DNA of 64,000 bases from Rhizomys pruinosus (GCA_009823505.1 VZQC01006658.1:261519-325518), one strand, 5' to 3'. Numbered from the stretch's first letter, positions 19,569 to 29,195 are shown. Numbers and translations are program-made. Notes: generated by a model from the sequence alone, not told the origin.

Positions 19569-19596
19569 CATTCCAGCGCTCATTCCGCACATTCCA
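19569..19596 (+). promoter_or_regulatory. tandem triple MCAT / TEAD-binding motif
   Basis: CATTCC occurs at 19569-19574, 19581-19586 and 19590-19595, starts 12 and 9 bp apart. The first and third continue as CATTCCAG, and the third has the extended form ACATTCCAG, close to the TEAD consensus (CATTCCA/T; GGAATG on the other strand). All three are in the same orientation. Confidence 0.7.
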
Positions 19597-19599
19597 GCC

Positions 19600-20016
19600 G
19601 CGCTCCTCTGCAAACTCCGGCCCAGGGGGTGGGGACAGCCACTACTCCGCGCTCGGTCCGCGCTCGGTCCTCGTCAGGTGAGAGGCGCCCCGCGTGCGTG
19701 CTCTCTGTCCCGGGCGCGCCTTCCCGCCTCGGCCGCGGCTGCCCGCGTTCCGGCCCCGGCCCGCTCCCTCCCTTCCTCTCCGTGGGACTCGCCCCTCCAC
19801 CGGCTGCAACCTCCCAGGTCTTCCCGGCAGTCCCGGGCTGGGAAAACTCCTCCCTCCGGCTGCGCTTCTCCCGGCGCTTCCCTGGCCCGGGGCGCTGCCC
19901 GCTGAAACCCTGCGGTCCCTGAAGCGTTCGCCGGGCTCCCGGGACTCCGCCGAGCCGCCGGCGGACTCGCTGCAGCTGGCCGAGCGCACCACCCCGCCTC
20001 CCGCATCCTGGGACCG
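19600..20016 (+). other. Tead4: putative Tead4 non-coding first exon(s), two donors
   Basis: Two strong splice donors follow the promoter motifs: CGTCAG|GTGAGA at 19677/19678 and GGACCG|GTAAGG at 20016/20017. Either could end exon 1, or both could be used as alternatives. The start is not determinable here. The region has no ATG. TEAD4 translation is known to start in a later exon (from a non-AUG TTG codon), consistent with an entirely untranslated exon. Confidence 0.5.
19647..19668 (+). repeat. 11-bp tandem duplication near donor
   Basis: CCGCGCTCGGT occurs twice back to back, 10 bp before the 19677 donor. Confidence 0.9.
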
Positions 20017-20169
20017 GTAAGGCTGCGGAGTCGCGAGTTCTAGGGACTTTGGGATCTAGTTACTCGCAGGCGCGACTAGTCGGGGAGGAACCGGGCACGT
20101 GGAGGCGAGGTGGCCAGCAGGGTCGGGAGGGTGGCGGTGGGCGGAGCAGGGTCGCAGGCCTTGAAAGGC

Positions 20170-21057
20170 GACCTTATGAGAGCCCCGGTACCCATGCCCT
20201 TTTCTACTTGGACCTTTCAGGTCTGGAGGACAGAGCTCAGGAGGGAAGAGGTCTATTGCTTGTTTTGAGCGTTAAGGCAATGTGAAAGTGAAGGGGGGTC
20301 AGCTTCTGCTGAGGTTCCCCAAGGGTTGTAGAGATGCTACGGTGTTCCCGGGTGAAGGCCGACACCGTAGTAGCAGAACGTCCACCCCCCCACTCCAAGG
20401 CGCTATTTCCCCAGCAGCCAACTGTGCGCACACGGGTGAGGGGGCTCCTGGCGCACCCACAACTCCTTTTCTGTGAGTTCAAGCGAGGTCTGACTGCATC
20501 AGCATCCTTAACTTTGGGTGTACCTGAAGGAGCTATCTGTGCGCTGTGACTCACGTTGCCACCTGTAGGTGTATTTGTTTGTGTTGAACGTGACAGGGTG
20601 TACATTTCTATTCGAGGAGGGTGCTGTCTGTCTGAAAACTCCATTGTCTTGAGTGGGTGTGTGGTGCCTCTCCTGTAAGTCTGTGCTTCCCTCTGACTTC
20701 TTCCTGCAAATCCAGAGCAGGAGACAGTGTCTCCAAATTCGATGTGCGCTGGGAGGATTTGACAGTGATGGCTGTTGGTGGTTGGAAGTGCATACATATG
20801 CATATATACCGTCCCCGCCGCCCCCATCATCCCCCCTGGGCTGGGCAGAGCTGGCAGGAAGTTGCCTACACCTGCCCCTCTTCCAGGCAGCTGTCTTTCT
20901 GAGGGAGAGTGGATCCTATGTTCTGGCCAGAATAGAGAGGGGGTGGAGGGAGGAGGGCTGGAAGGCTAGGCGAAGTTGAGAGCTTTGCTTTTAGGGGATA
21001 GGATGGGTTGTTGGGAATGTTTGTGGTGTACACCCCCTGAAAGGAAGATACCTTGTT
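20170..21057. other. single-copy intronic sequence
   Basis: No repeat or coding exon recognised; a TATGCATATATAC patch near 20797 is the only simple-sequence feature. Confidence 0.45.
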
Positions 21058-21510
21058 AGATTGTTTTGTTTTGAGATAAAAGTCTTCTGTAGCCCTGGCT
21101 GGCCTAGAACTACCCCAGAAGAGGCTGGCCTGGAACTCCTGATCCTTTCTCCGGCCTCAAACCTTTGTGGTTTGTTGCTGTTATTTTAAGACAGGGTCCC
21201 TCTCTGTACCCAGGTAAGCCTTGAACTCACAGCAATCCTTGTGCCTCAACCTTCCAAGTGTTGGGATTACAAGCCTGAGCAACCAGGCTTAGCTGACTGT
21301 GTTGGATCTTGAGGTGTCTGTAGTGTTTGTAAATTGGCCTCAAGGTCAAAAAAGTGTCAGTGTTTACCAGTCTGAGCTACTCTGATTGGTTCGACTCTCT
21401 ATAGAGCAATCCAGACTCTCATTCCTTAACAGTCAGGGTCTTGCTCCATAACCTGGCTGGCTTCCAACTGGGTGATCCTCCTGCCTCAGCCCCAGAAGTC
21501 TGGGATTACT
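21058..21510 (-). mobile_element. three old B1-like SINEs, antisense
   Basis: Copies at about 21058-21160 (GAGATAAAAGTCTTCTGTAG), 21175-21294 (AAGACAGGGTCCCTCTCTG ... GGATTACAAGCCTGAGC) and 21427-21510 (AGTCAGGGTCTTGCTCC ... CTGGGATTAC). All strongly diverged. Confidence 0.6.
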
Positions 21511-21879
21511 CCTTCATTCTTTAAGACTTGTAGGTTACTCAATACTTCTGTGCAGAGAAGCCTGAGTAGCTTTTTGCATGAATGCTTTTGTGCCGGTCTG
21601 GGAGGTGAGGTGAGGGCTGCTTCTGACTTCTTAGCTGGGTCCAGAAGATTGGCCAGAGAGTGGTGAGCGTGTCACAGGCAGGCCTGGGATCAGAGTTCCT
21701 CCTCATTACCACAATGCAAATATGACGGCTGGGGCTGCTGGAAGGAAGGAGCAGGAAATCGTCAGGAGTGGGGGCTCCTGTTCTTTTTGTTCCATCTACC
21801 CCATGGATATAGATTAGATATTCTGCTGGGAAATAACCTTATGCTCCCACTTGTACAGGTCAGGTGTGCAGCACAGGGA

Positions 21880-22035
21880 GGGAATTGCCTAGCTTTGGGA
21901 TCAGGCAGATCCGGCACTGCCTTTAAAGCCCTCTGGCTCAGTTTCCTGATGAAAAATATTGGGGGTGGGGTAATACTAATACCCGTGCAGAAAGCTTGCT
22001 TTGAAAACTCACTGCTTGCAAAGCACTTGCTGCCA
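21880..22035 (+). mobile_element. MIR SINE, sense
   Basis: TTTGGGATCAGGCAGATCC, GGCTCAGTTTCCTGATGAAA, GGGGTAATACTAATACCC follow MIR order. Confidence 0.78.
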
Positions 22036-22369
22036 TGTCCCCAGGAGGCTGGACCCCCGTGTTTGTGTTTCCTAAGCTTGTTTTGGTTGAGTATAGAATC
22101 CAGGGTCTGACAGCGTGTAAGATAGTTTTTGAATTTCCATGTTTCTGAATGCTCTTTGATAAACCTCGTGCTGTTCACCACGTTTATTTCACCAACATGA
22201 ACTGGTCATTTGCTGTGGACTCTACACCTCCTTCCGCATCCTCAGGAGACCAGAGTGGCTACAAGTAGAGGCTCCTTTGCCACCAGATACCACAGTCTCT
22301 GACCCCCATATTCTTATTGCATTTTTGCCTTGTCCTTACAGTGAACTTGCCGGGCATTGTGGAATATGC

Positions 22370-22520
22370 AGTCAGTGTCCAACCTCCTCAGGGGGAAACT
22401 GAGACCCCCCTAGAGGAGGACTGTGATATGCTTTGAATTGCACAAGCCTTAAGTGGCAGAGCTCTTCCTAGAACCCATGATCTTTACTTTGAATTCTGCC
22501 TCCTGTTCTGCTCTCCCAAT
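22370..22520 (-). mobile_element. MIR SINE, antisense
   Basis: AGGGGGAAACTGAGACCC, then TTAAGTGGCAGAGCTCTTCC and GAACCCATGATCTTTACTTTG, MIR core in reverse. 22036-22369 and 22521-22770 have no recognised feature. Confidence 0.72.
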
Positions 22521-22772
22521 GTCTGGACCCCTACCCCCCAGACCCCTTTATTCAGTGGGCATAGAAATGACAACAGTCTGACGTGGGTAGTGTCTACCAT
22601 CTGTGGTGCAGATAGATGGTTGGAGGCAGGTGTTTCCTCCTGTGTCCAGCAGAAAACACAACCAACTCCCTTACAGTTGAATCAGAGAATGCCAGTGTCG
22701 AAGGACCTCAGGAGAGCTTTCAAATGTAACCCACTTCTTCCACATGGTTGTGTATTACTCTAAGTGGAGGAA

Positions 22773-22809
22773 TATCTACCTGCCTGCCTGCCTATCTTAT
22801 CTGTCTCTG

Positions 22810-22851
<42 letters not shown>

Positions 22852-23754
22852 CTATCCATCTATTCATCCTATGTATCCATCCATCCTATATCTGTATCTG
22901 TCCATTTATCCATCTCTCTGCCTACCTATCCTTCCTTCCATCCTATATCTACCTGCCTATGCATCCTACCTACCTACCTACCTACCTACCTGTCCATCCT
23001 ATATATCCTATCTATCTATGTTATATCTATGTATCCATCCATCCTATATCTATGTATCCATCCATCCTTTATGTATCTGTTCATTTGTCCATCTCTCTGC
23101 CTACCTATCCTTCCTTCCATCCTATACCTACCTGTCCATCCTATATATATCCTATCTATCTATCTATCAATCTATCTATCATCTATCATCATCTATCCAT
23201 CCTATATCTATGTATCCACCCATCCTATATCTATGTATCCATCCATCCTGTATCTATGTATCCATCCTTCCTACATATCCATCCATCCTATATCTATGTA
23301 TCCATCCATCCTACGTATCTATCCATCCTATATCTATGTATCTATCTGTTCATTTGTCCATCTTTCTCTGCCTACCTATCCTTCCTCCCTCCCTTCCTCC
23401 CTCCCTCCCTCCCTTCCTGCCTGCCTGCCTGCCTATATCTACCTGCCTATGCATCCTACATACCTACCTGTCCATCCTATATATATCCCATCTATCTATC
23501 TATCTATCCATCCACCTATGTATTCATCCATCTTATATCTATGTATCCATCTGTCCATTTATTCATCTTTCTCTGCCTACCTACTTTCCCTCCCTCCCNN
23601 NNNNNNNNNNNNNNNNNNNNNNNNNNNNNNNNNNNNNNNNNNNNNNNNNNNNNNNNNNNNNNNNNNNNNNNNNNNNNNNNNNNNNNNNNNNNNNNNNNNN
23701 NNNNNNNNNNNNNNNNNNNNNNNNNNNNNNNNNNNNNNNNNNNNNNNNNNNNNN

Positions 23755-23800
<46 letters not shown>

Positions 23801-23801
23801 A
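22773..23801. repeat. TCTA/CCAT/CCTA microsatellite array with higher-order structure
   Basis: About 1 kb of tetranucleotide repeats: pure TCTA runs, CCAT, CCTA, CCTT, CCTG and CCCT blocks. A marker TCTCTGCCTACCT recurs at 22915, 23094, 23365 and 23570 (spacings 179, 271, 205), each after a TGTCCAT/CATTT(G/A)TCC context, showing larger unit duplication. Interrupted by 156 Ns. Confidence 0.95.
23599..23754. other. assembly gap (156 N)
   Basis: Run of N inside the tetranucleotide array; true length unknown. Confidence 0.99.
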
Positions 23802-24390
23802 TCGTTTTGTTTTTTGGTGCTAGGGATGAACCCAGAACTTTCCTCTACCACCAAGTTGCATCTGTCTCCTGGGATGCAGATGCCACAACCTTCTTCTTCC
23901 ATTCTGCAGTCTTATGCTGGTAACTGTCAGAAAGCAATACCTATTGCCAAACCTGTGGCTCCTCCTCCTTCCCTAGGGAAGTGGAGGACATTGGTCCTGG
24001 CTTCCCGCCTTTCCCTTCCTGTAATTGATGCCAGTCTTGCGGTAGTTGGAAATTCAGGGCTTTTGAGAGTGGCTTTACCTTGCTTTCTCTCTTTGCCCCC
24101 TTGACCCTTTGTTGGCAGAAGTGAGGAAAACAGCTCCAGCTCTGTTTAAAGCTCTGAAATTGGAGCTGAACAGCTGTTCTCCAGCACCCGGGGGCGGGGG
24201 TGTCAGCAGCTCAGGGGGCCAGGTGGTGGCTGGAGCAGGGCTGGGAGCATGGCTTCTCTGACTTCTGTGTTCTATCCCGATGTTGCCTTGACCTTCTGAA
24301 GCAGTTTTCTCCTTGCTGTCTGTGGCTGTATATTGGGGAGATTCTAACCACACCTGCATGGTTGGTCCTGGAGCCCCAAGCCAACAGGGA
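23802..24390. other. single-copy intronic sequence
   Basis: No repeat recognised; ORFs here are short and unconserved-looking. Confidence 0.4.
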
Positions 24391-24403
24391 CAAAACCTGA
24401 AGT

Positions 24404-24524
24404 GTTTGTTTTTTTGTTTTTTTTTTTTGAGACAGGGTCTCCCTGTAGCTCCAGCTGTCCTGGAACTCATTATGTAGACCAGGCTGGCCTTGAACTCACA
24501 AAGATCCACTTGCCTCTGCCTTCC
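24404..24524 (-). mobile_element. 5'-truncated B1 SINE, antisense
   Basis: 13-bp TSD CAAAACCTGAAGT (24391-24403 and 24525-24537). The element stops at CTTGCCTCTGCCTTCC, so about 40 bp of the B1 head, including the A box, is absent: a truncated insertion. Confidence 0.93.
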
Positions 24525-24537
24525 CAAAACCTGAAGT

Positions 24538-25618
24538 TTTGTCCAGCAGAACTTCATGCCAAGATTTATGCCCATCTTCTTGCTTAGAATACAGGCAGCC
24601 TTCCAAAAAGGTAGGAGGAAGGGCTGGCTGCCTGGTGCAGGCCAGCTCCTTGGCTATGATGGGCAGGCAGTCCCCCATGGGTGGGGACCTAGCTTTCTTT
24701 GACCCAAACTCGGTGGGAACAATAGACTTCAGAGGAGTCACCAAGGGCAGGAAATGGGAGCTGTGCTTAGGCCAGGGTGACCCTTCTGGGGGATGGGATC
24801 GCATATCCGCCTGAGTGTTGGGGGCAGTGCAGAGGGCACAGGGGAAGAGCTGATGACACATAGGGTGGGCCACTGGGGTGGGGCTCTCTGACTGAAACTT
24901 GAGCAAGTGGCCCAGCACTCTGCTTTGTGTTCCATTAGCAAAGGTCTTGTGGTATCTGCCAGGTTTCTGCCAGGCTCGCTAGGCCAGAACCATGCCTTCC
25001 CCTTCTCCGGGAGCCCCCAGGATAGCTTTGTGAGTTGCCCTGGCCAGGATGAAAGACTAGTGTTGTTTCTTCCTGGCAGGCCTCCAGCCTGGCTGCCCTC
25101 CACCTTGGCATTGAGCCCTGGGTAATAGTTGACAGGATGGTGATGTGGGGCTGAGGTCTGGGTGGGGAGACAGAAGGCCTGGGTCTCTTGGACAAGGTGA
25201 AGGGATTTGTTCAGCTGCAAGTCAGAGAACAAGACGGGCAGGGGAGATTCCTGCCTTAGGCAGGTGGTGGAATGTTCTAGGAGACTGGAGACTAATCTGT
25301 CTCACCATCATCTATGGGGGGGGTGGGACAGGTTCTGTGGATGATAAGGTGCTCTTTGCTTTGGGAGGAGAGTCAGTCAGTCCACTGGAGTTGCTTCGTT
25401 AGAATTCAGCTTGCCAGATTCTCACAGGTCAACTTTTGTTTGGGGTCTTGAGAGCTGTCAAAGTCTGGCTGCCCGGACCTGAGAGGGGGTAGGGTAGAGA
25501 AAACACATGCTGTTCTGAGTTATTTCTCCAAGGGGCTAGATGAAGGTACTGGGAATGACAGGCTGCTGGCTTCTTACTCATCTGTTGCCCATTTCTAGGT
25601 CAAATTTTGATGATGTTA
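24538..25618. other. single-copy intronic sequence
   Basis: About 1.1 kb without SINEs, rather GC-balanced. ORFs on both strands exist but none resembles a known protein. A candidate regulatory stretch only by absence of repeats. Confidence 0.4.
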
Positions 25619-25619
25619 G

Positions 25620-25782
25620 CTTTTTTTTTTTTTTTTTTTTTTTTTTGATAGAGTCTCACAGTATAGCCCTGGCTAGCCTGGAACTTGATATGTAGACCAG
25701 GTTGGCTTTAAACTCACAGAGGTCTAGCTGCTTCTGTCTCCTGAGTACTGTGATTAAAGGTGTGTGTCATCCATCAGACTCT
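25620..25782 (-). mobile_element. B1 SINE, antisense
   Basis: A 26-T run, GATAGAGTCTCACAGTATAG, end near GTGTGTCATCCATCAGAC. Confidence 0.82.
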
Positions 25783-25799
25783 AGGTCAGACTTGATTTT

Positions 25800-25880
25800 G
25801 TATTGGTTTGTCTGTTTTGCTGTGCTAGGGATGGAACCTAGGATCTTGTACAAACTAGGCAAGTACTCTTAGTCCATCCT
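25800..25880 (-). mobile_element. ID/B4-like fragment, antisense
   Basis: TGTGCTAGGGATGGAACCTA ... GGCAAGTACTCTTAGTCC. With the B1 before it this has B4-like layout. Confidence 0.5.
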
Positions 25881-25985
25881 GTTATGTTAGATTTTTTAAC
25901 AAAACCCCCATGGAATATTGGAACTTGAGGTAACTAGTCACCAATATGATTTACTTCTGCCTAATCTCAGGTTGGAGAAATATTC

Positions 25986-26025
25986 TTCCCTCCCTCCCTC
26001 CCTCTCTCCCTTCCTTCCTTCCTTT
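25986..26025. repeat. CCCT/CCTT microsatellite
   Basis: CCCTCCCTCCCTCCCTC then CTTCCTTCCTTCC. Confidence 0.9.
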
Positions 26026-26286
26026 TTTCTGTTTTGTTGTTTTTCTTTTGTGAGAAAAGATCTCCCTGTAGCCCCAGCTGTCCTGGAATTCAGTATGTAG
26101 AACAGGCTGGCCTTGAACTCACAGAGATCTGCCTGCCTCTGCATCCTGAGTGCTGGGATTAAAAGCATGTGCTACCATGCCTGGCTTTTTGGCTTTTTCC
26201 ATTTCATTTGTGCTGCTGGGAATAGAACTTGTGGCTTCATGCCTGGTAGACAAGAAGCACTCTGCCACTGAGCTATACTGCGACCC
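26026..26286 (-). mobile_element. B1 plus ID-like part (B4-like), antisense
   Basis: B1 26026-26184 (GATCTCCCTGTAGCCCC ... GTGCTACCATGCCTGGC) followed by GCTGGGAATAGAACTTGTGG ... CTGCCACTGAGCTATAC. 26287-26527 is single-copy. Confidence 0.7.
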
Positions 26287-26527
26287 TTCAGTAGGATTTT
26301 TCTGGGTGTAGAGAGATGACAGTGAGGGTTGTGTGGCTGGTTGAAGGACTGTCCCTAGCCCTGATTACAGAGCTCACACACTCCCAACAGGGCTTTGTAG
26401 TGGAAGATGCCCACACTTCTCTCTGGCTTGGTTCTCTGTCAGCTCTGTGGGTACTGACGATAGCAAGCACTGGATGACAGAACCAGACAGAATCACCTCA
26501 ACAGGCTAGAGTGCTGAGATTAAGGAG

Positions 26528-26694
26528 AATTTTATTTTTTATTTATTTATTTATTTTTTTTGATAGAGGGTCTCCCTTTAGTCCCAGCTGGCCTGGAGCT
26601 CACTCTGTAGACCAGGCTGGCCTTGAACTCACAGAGATCTGCCTGCCTCTGCCTCCTGAGTGCTGGGATTAAAGGTATGTGCCACCACACCTGG
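26528..26694 (-). mobile_element. B1 SINE, antisense
   Basis: T/A-rich start, GAGGGTCTCCCTTTAGTCCC, end GCCACCACACCTGG, where a solo LTR has inserted. Confidence 0.9.
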
Positions 26695-27097
26695 TGTTGG
26701 GCCCTTTGGGCCCTACAAGAGAATTCGGCCTACTGTAATCCCCTGAGCCTGACTAGAGTTTAGTGACCTGTCTCTGGCCGGTCACTTCCGCATAGGAGTG
26801 ACTCAGCATAGCCCGACCTGAAAACGCCTACAACCGATGTGGTGAGTGACTATTGACCCAAAGCTATCCCCCCACTCTACATATCTCCTCTCCCACCTTC
26901 TTTTGTCCACCCCTCCCGCCAAGCAAATATAAGCTGCTGCCTGATGCAATAAAGCGAGTCCTTGCTTGACAAGCTCCCGGTCTGGTGTGTTCTCTTGAGG
27001 ACCATTGACACTCATCATCCCGCTCAGCCCCATCCACTGAGGAGGCTGGCTGGTTCGAGCCTCCTCTCCCCTGTCCCTCTTCAGTTGACACCTGCAA
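26695..27097 (+). mobile_element. solo LTR of an endogenous retrovirus (ERVK-like)
   Basis: 403 bp starting TGTTGGGCCC and ending ACACCTGCA (TG...CA ends), flanked by a 6-bp TSD ACCTGG (26689-26694 and 27098-27103). Six-bp duplications are typical of class II (ERVK) elements. It carries a TATA-like AAATATAAG near 26926 and an AATAAA at 26948-26953. No internal viral region follows, so it is a solo LTR. Family not recognised. Confidence 0.85.
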
Positions 27098-27103
27098 CCT
27101 GGC

Positions 27104-27197
27104 ACCACACCAGCTACCATGTGGGTGCTGGGAATTGAACCCGGGTCCTCTGCAAGAGCTGTCAGTGCTCTTAACCACTGAGCCATCTCTCCAGCCC
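27104..27197 (-). mobile_element. B3 head fragment, antisense
   Basis: CTACCATGTGGGTGCTGGGA ... GAGCCATCTCTCCAGCCC. It continued the B1 at 26528 before the LTR split them; possible relative of the B3-B1 composite but the junction (CACCACACCAGC) is different. Confidence 0.8.
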
Positions 27198-27211
27198 CCC
27201 CCCCCCCTTTG

Positions 27212-27344
27212 GGGGGCTTTTTGAGACAAGGTCTCCCTTTGGCTTCAGCTGTCCTGGAACTCTCTATGTAGACTAGACTGGACTTGAACTCACAGAGATC
27301 CGCCTGCCTCTGCTGGGATCAAAGGTGTGTGCTACCACACCTGG
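27212..27344 (-). mobile_element. B1 SINE, antisense
   Basis: TTTTGAGACAAGGTCTCCC to GTGCTACCACACCTGGC. A C-run and G-run (27196-27215) precede it. Confidence 0.85.
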
Positions 27345-27439
27345 CTAAGGAGAAGAGGATTTTACTTAGAAGATACTTTTCCCTTTAGTGCCAGGGATTG
27401 AGCCTGGGACTCGTAACACATTTTCAGCCTTTTAGAACT

Positions 27440-27985
27440 GTGTTTGAGACAGAGTCTTACTCTGGAGCCCAGGCTGGCCTGGAACTCACTGTGTAGCCCA
27501 GGCGGGCCTTGAACTCACAGAAATCCACTTGCTGTCTGAGTGCTGGGATCAGACATGTGCCACCATGCTTGGTACTTGTTTTGTGTTTTGAAGCAGAGTC
27601 TCCTATGTATGTGGCTGAAGATGGCCTTAAACTGATTAATCCTCCTCTTTCCACCTCCCTCTTGAGTGCTTGGGTAATTAATAGTCATGGATCACTAAAT
27701 CCGGACCCAGGGCTTCATGTATGCTAAGCAATCACTTTTTGTTTTTTTTTGAGACAGAGTCTATGTAGCCCAGGCTATCCTCAACCTCAGTGTATACCTA
27801 AGGGTGAAATTAAACTCCTCTTGCCTCTACCTCTCAAGTACTAGGATTACAGATAAAAACCACAGCACCTGCTTTGTTGTTGTTTTCAGACAGAGTCACA
27901 CGTTGTAGCCCAGGTTGGTTTTGATCAAAGGCATTCTTCCTGCCTTATCCTTGCTGAGATTACACATGCCAGCCAGAACTCCTGG
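27440..27985 (-). mobile_element. run of four diverged B1-like SINEs, antisense
   Basis: Approximate copies 27440-27573, 27575-27680, 27738-27872 and 27875-27985, each with a GAGACAGAGTC-type start and a TGGGAT/AGGATTACA-type end. Confidence 0.65.
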
Positions 27986-28235
27986 TTTAAATTTCTTTTT
28001 CTAATTGTTAAAATTAATACAGACTCATTACAGAAAATCTAGAAAATAAGAAAGAATTGAGAAGGGGAAAAAACCCCTAAATATTTGTTCATAATACTGT
28101 AACTTAGAGAAGAGGCAGTGGAGTGGGGGTCTCTGTCCACTGAGCTCTGTGACACTCTAGCCACATAGAGAGTCACATCTGGCATTTGAAGGTGGAGACA
28201 TCTTGTTTTATTAAGAACTGTGCTTGGCAGATGTA

Positions 28236-28471
28236 GGGACTAAACAGATGGCTCAGCAGTTAAGACAGCGACTGCTCTTTGCAGAAGACCCCAGTTTGAT
28301 TCCCAGCATCCCCATGGTGGTTAACAAGGAACTGTAACTCCAGTTCCAGGGGGGTCCAACGCCTTCTTCTGACCTCTGCAGGCATTATATAACATGGGTG
28401 TGCTTACCTACATGCAAGCACTACACTCATACACATAAAATAAAAATAATACATAAAATATTTAAAAAAAA
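28236..28471 (+). mobile_element. B3-type SINE, sense
   Basis: GACTAAACAGATGGCTCAGC ... CAGTTTGATTCCCAGCATCC ... CATACACATAAAATAAAAAT. 27986-28235 has no sure feature. Confidence 0.85.
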
Positions 28472-28480
28472 GAATCATGG

Positions 28481-28640
28481 GCTGCGAGTGTGGTGGTGCA
28501 TGCCTTCGTCCCAGCACTTGGGAGGCAGAGGCAAGTGGATCTCTGTGAGTCAAAGCCAGCCTGGTCTACATAGTGAGTGCTAGGCCAGCTGGGGCTACAG
28601 GGTAACCCTGTCTCTAAAAAACAAAAAAATAACAACAAAA
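28481..28640 (+). mobile_element. B1 SINE, sense
   Basis: GCTGCGAGTGTGGTGGTGCA to CCCTGTCTCTAAAAAAC; follows the B3 tail. Confidence 0.87.
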
Positions 28641-28727
28641 AAGGAAAGAATAAAGAAATAACAAATTGAGCTTGTCATTTTTGTTGTGTGTATGTGTGTA
28701 CGTGTGGGGCAAATAAAACATTCATTG

Positions 28728-28893
28728 TTTTTTTTTTTTTTTTTTTTTGATTTTTTTTTTAATGGTCTGTTCGAACAAGGTCTCCCTGTAGCCCCAGCTG
28801 TCCGGAACGCACAATGTAGACCAGGCGGCTTAACTCACAACGATCGCTGCTCGCCTCCCTAGTGCTAGGAAAGGCATGCGCACCACGCCCGGC
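28728..28893 (-). mobile_element. B1 SINE, antisense, many single-base losses
   Basis: GGTCTCCCTGTAGCCCC then GTCCGGAACGCACAATGTAG and CAGGCGGCTTAACTCACAAC: repeated one-base deletions, more like raw-read errors than ageing. Confidence 0.8.
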
Positions 28894-28896
28894 TCG

Positions 28897-28941
28897 TTTT
28901 TTGTTTTCTTCTTGACTATACACTAAGGATTGGTGACTCTG
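28897..28941 (-). pseudogene. Rpl32 pseudogene, 3' remnant (tentative)
   Basis: On the minus strand CAGAGTCACCAATCC matches the Rpl32 codons for R-V-T-N-P, followed by a degraded tail. It is separated from 29196-29368 by the inserted composite SINE, whose TSD copies are 28927-28941 and 29196-29210. Confidence 0.5.
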
Positions 28942-29195
28942 CCTTTTTTTTTTTTTTTTTTATTTTTTTCTTTTTTGAGACAGGGTCTCCCTGTAGCCCC
29001 AGCTGTCCTGGAACTCACTCTGTAGAGCAGGCTGGCCTTGAACTCACAAAGATTCACCTGCCTCTGCCTCCCCAGTGCTAGGATTAAGGGCATGGATGGC
29101 CTGGCTTAAAGACAGTTCTTAGCTGCCGTGTGGGTGCTGGGAATCTGTGCAAGAGCAGTTGGTGCTCTTAACCACTGAGCCATCTCTCTAGCCCT
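28942..29195 (-). mobile_element. composite B3-B1 SINE, antisense, single TSD
   Basis: B1 28942-29105 (T-run, GAGACAGGGTCTCCCTGTAG, end ATGGCCTGGC) is followed at once by B3 head 29106-29195 (TTAAAGACAGTTCTTAGCTG ... GAGCCATCTCTCTAGCCC). A 15-bp TSD, 13 of 15 identical, flanks the whole (28927-28941 GGATTGGTGACTCTG; 29196-29210 GGATTGAGGACTCTG). The B3/B1 junction equals that at 13668 and 59470. Confidence 0.85.

Larger units (their letters stand above)
18960..20160 (+). promoter_or_regulatory. Tead4: CpG island, probable Tead4 promoter
   Basis: A GC- and CpG-rich block, densest at 19380-20110, in an otherwise CpG-poor window. There is no TATA box near the densest part; GC boxes and MCAT motifs are clustered. 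In human and mouse TULP3 is followed on the same strand by TEAD4, and this is the only CpG island downstream of Tulp3 here, which is why I assign it to Tead4. No ATG occurs between 19381 and 20016, as expected for a non-coding first exon. Assignment is synteny-based inference; 20017-20110 remains CpG-rich inside the intron and includes a CACGTG E-box at 20096-20101. Confidence 0.72.

Noticed and set aside
19376..20020. GC-rich ORFs of 97-110 codons in the CpG island
   Set aside because: No ATG exists in 19381-20016 on the plus strand; these frames rely on alternative starts and mere lack of stops in GC-rich DNA.
22773..23598. CRISPR-like regularly spaced repeats
   Set aside because: Eukaryotic tetranucleotide microsatellite with irregular spacing; not a CRISPR array.
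22744..24104. Long plus-strand open frames (359-446 codons) of SIYLSIYL-type repeats
   Set aside because: They are translations of the TCTA/CCAT microsatellite and run through 156 Ns; no protein-coding evidence.
26695..27103. Full provirus or a primer-binding site after the LTR (TGGCACCACACC)
   Set aside because: The TGG belongs to the ACCTGG target duplication and the following bases are SINE sequence; no internal viral region is present.
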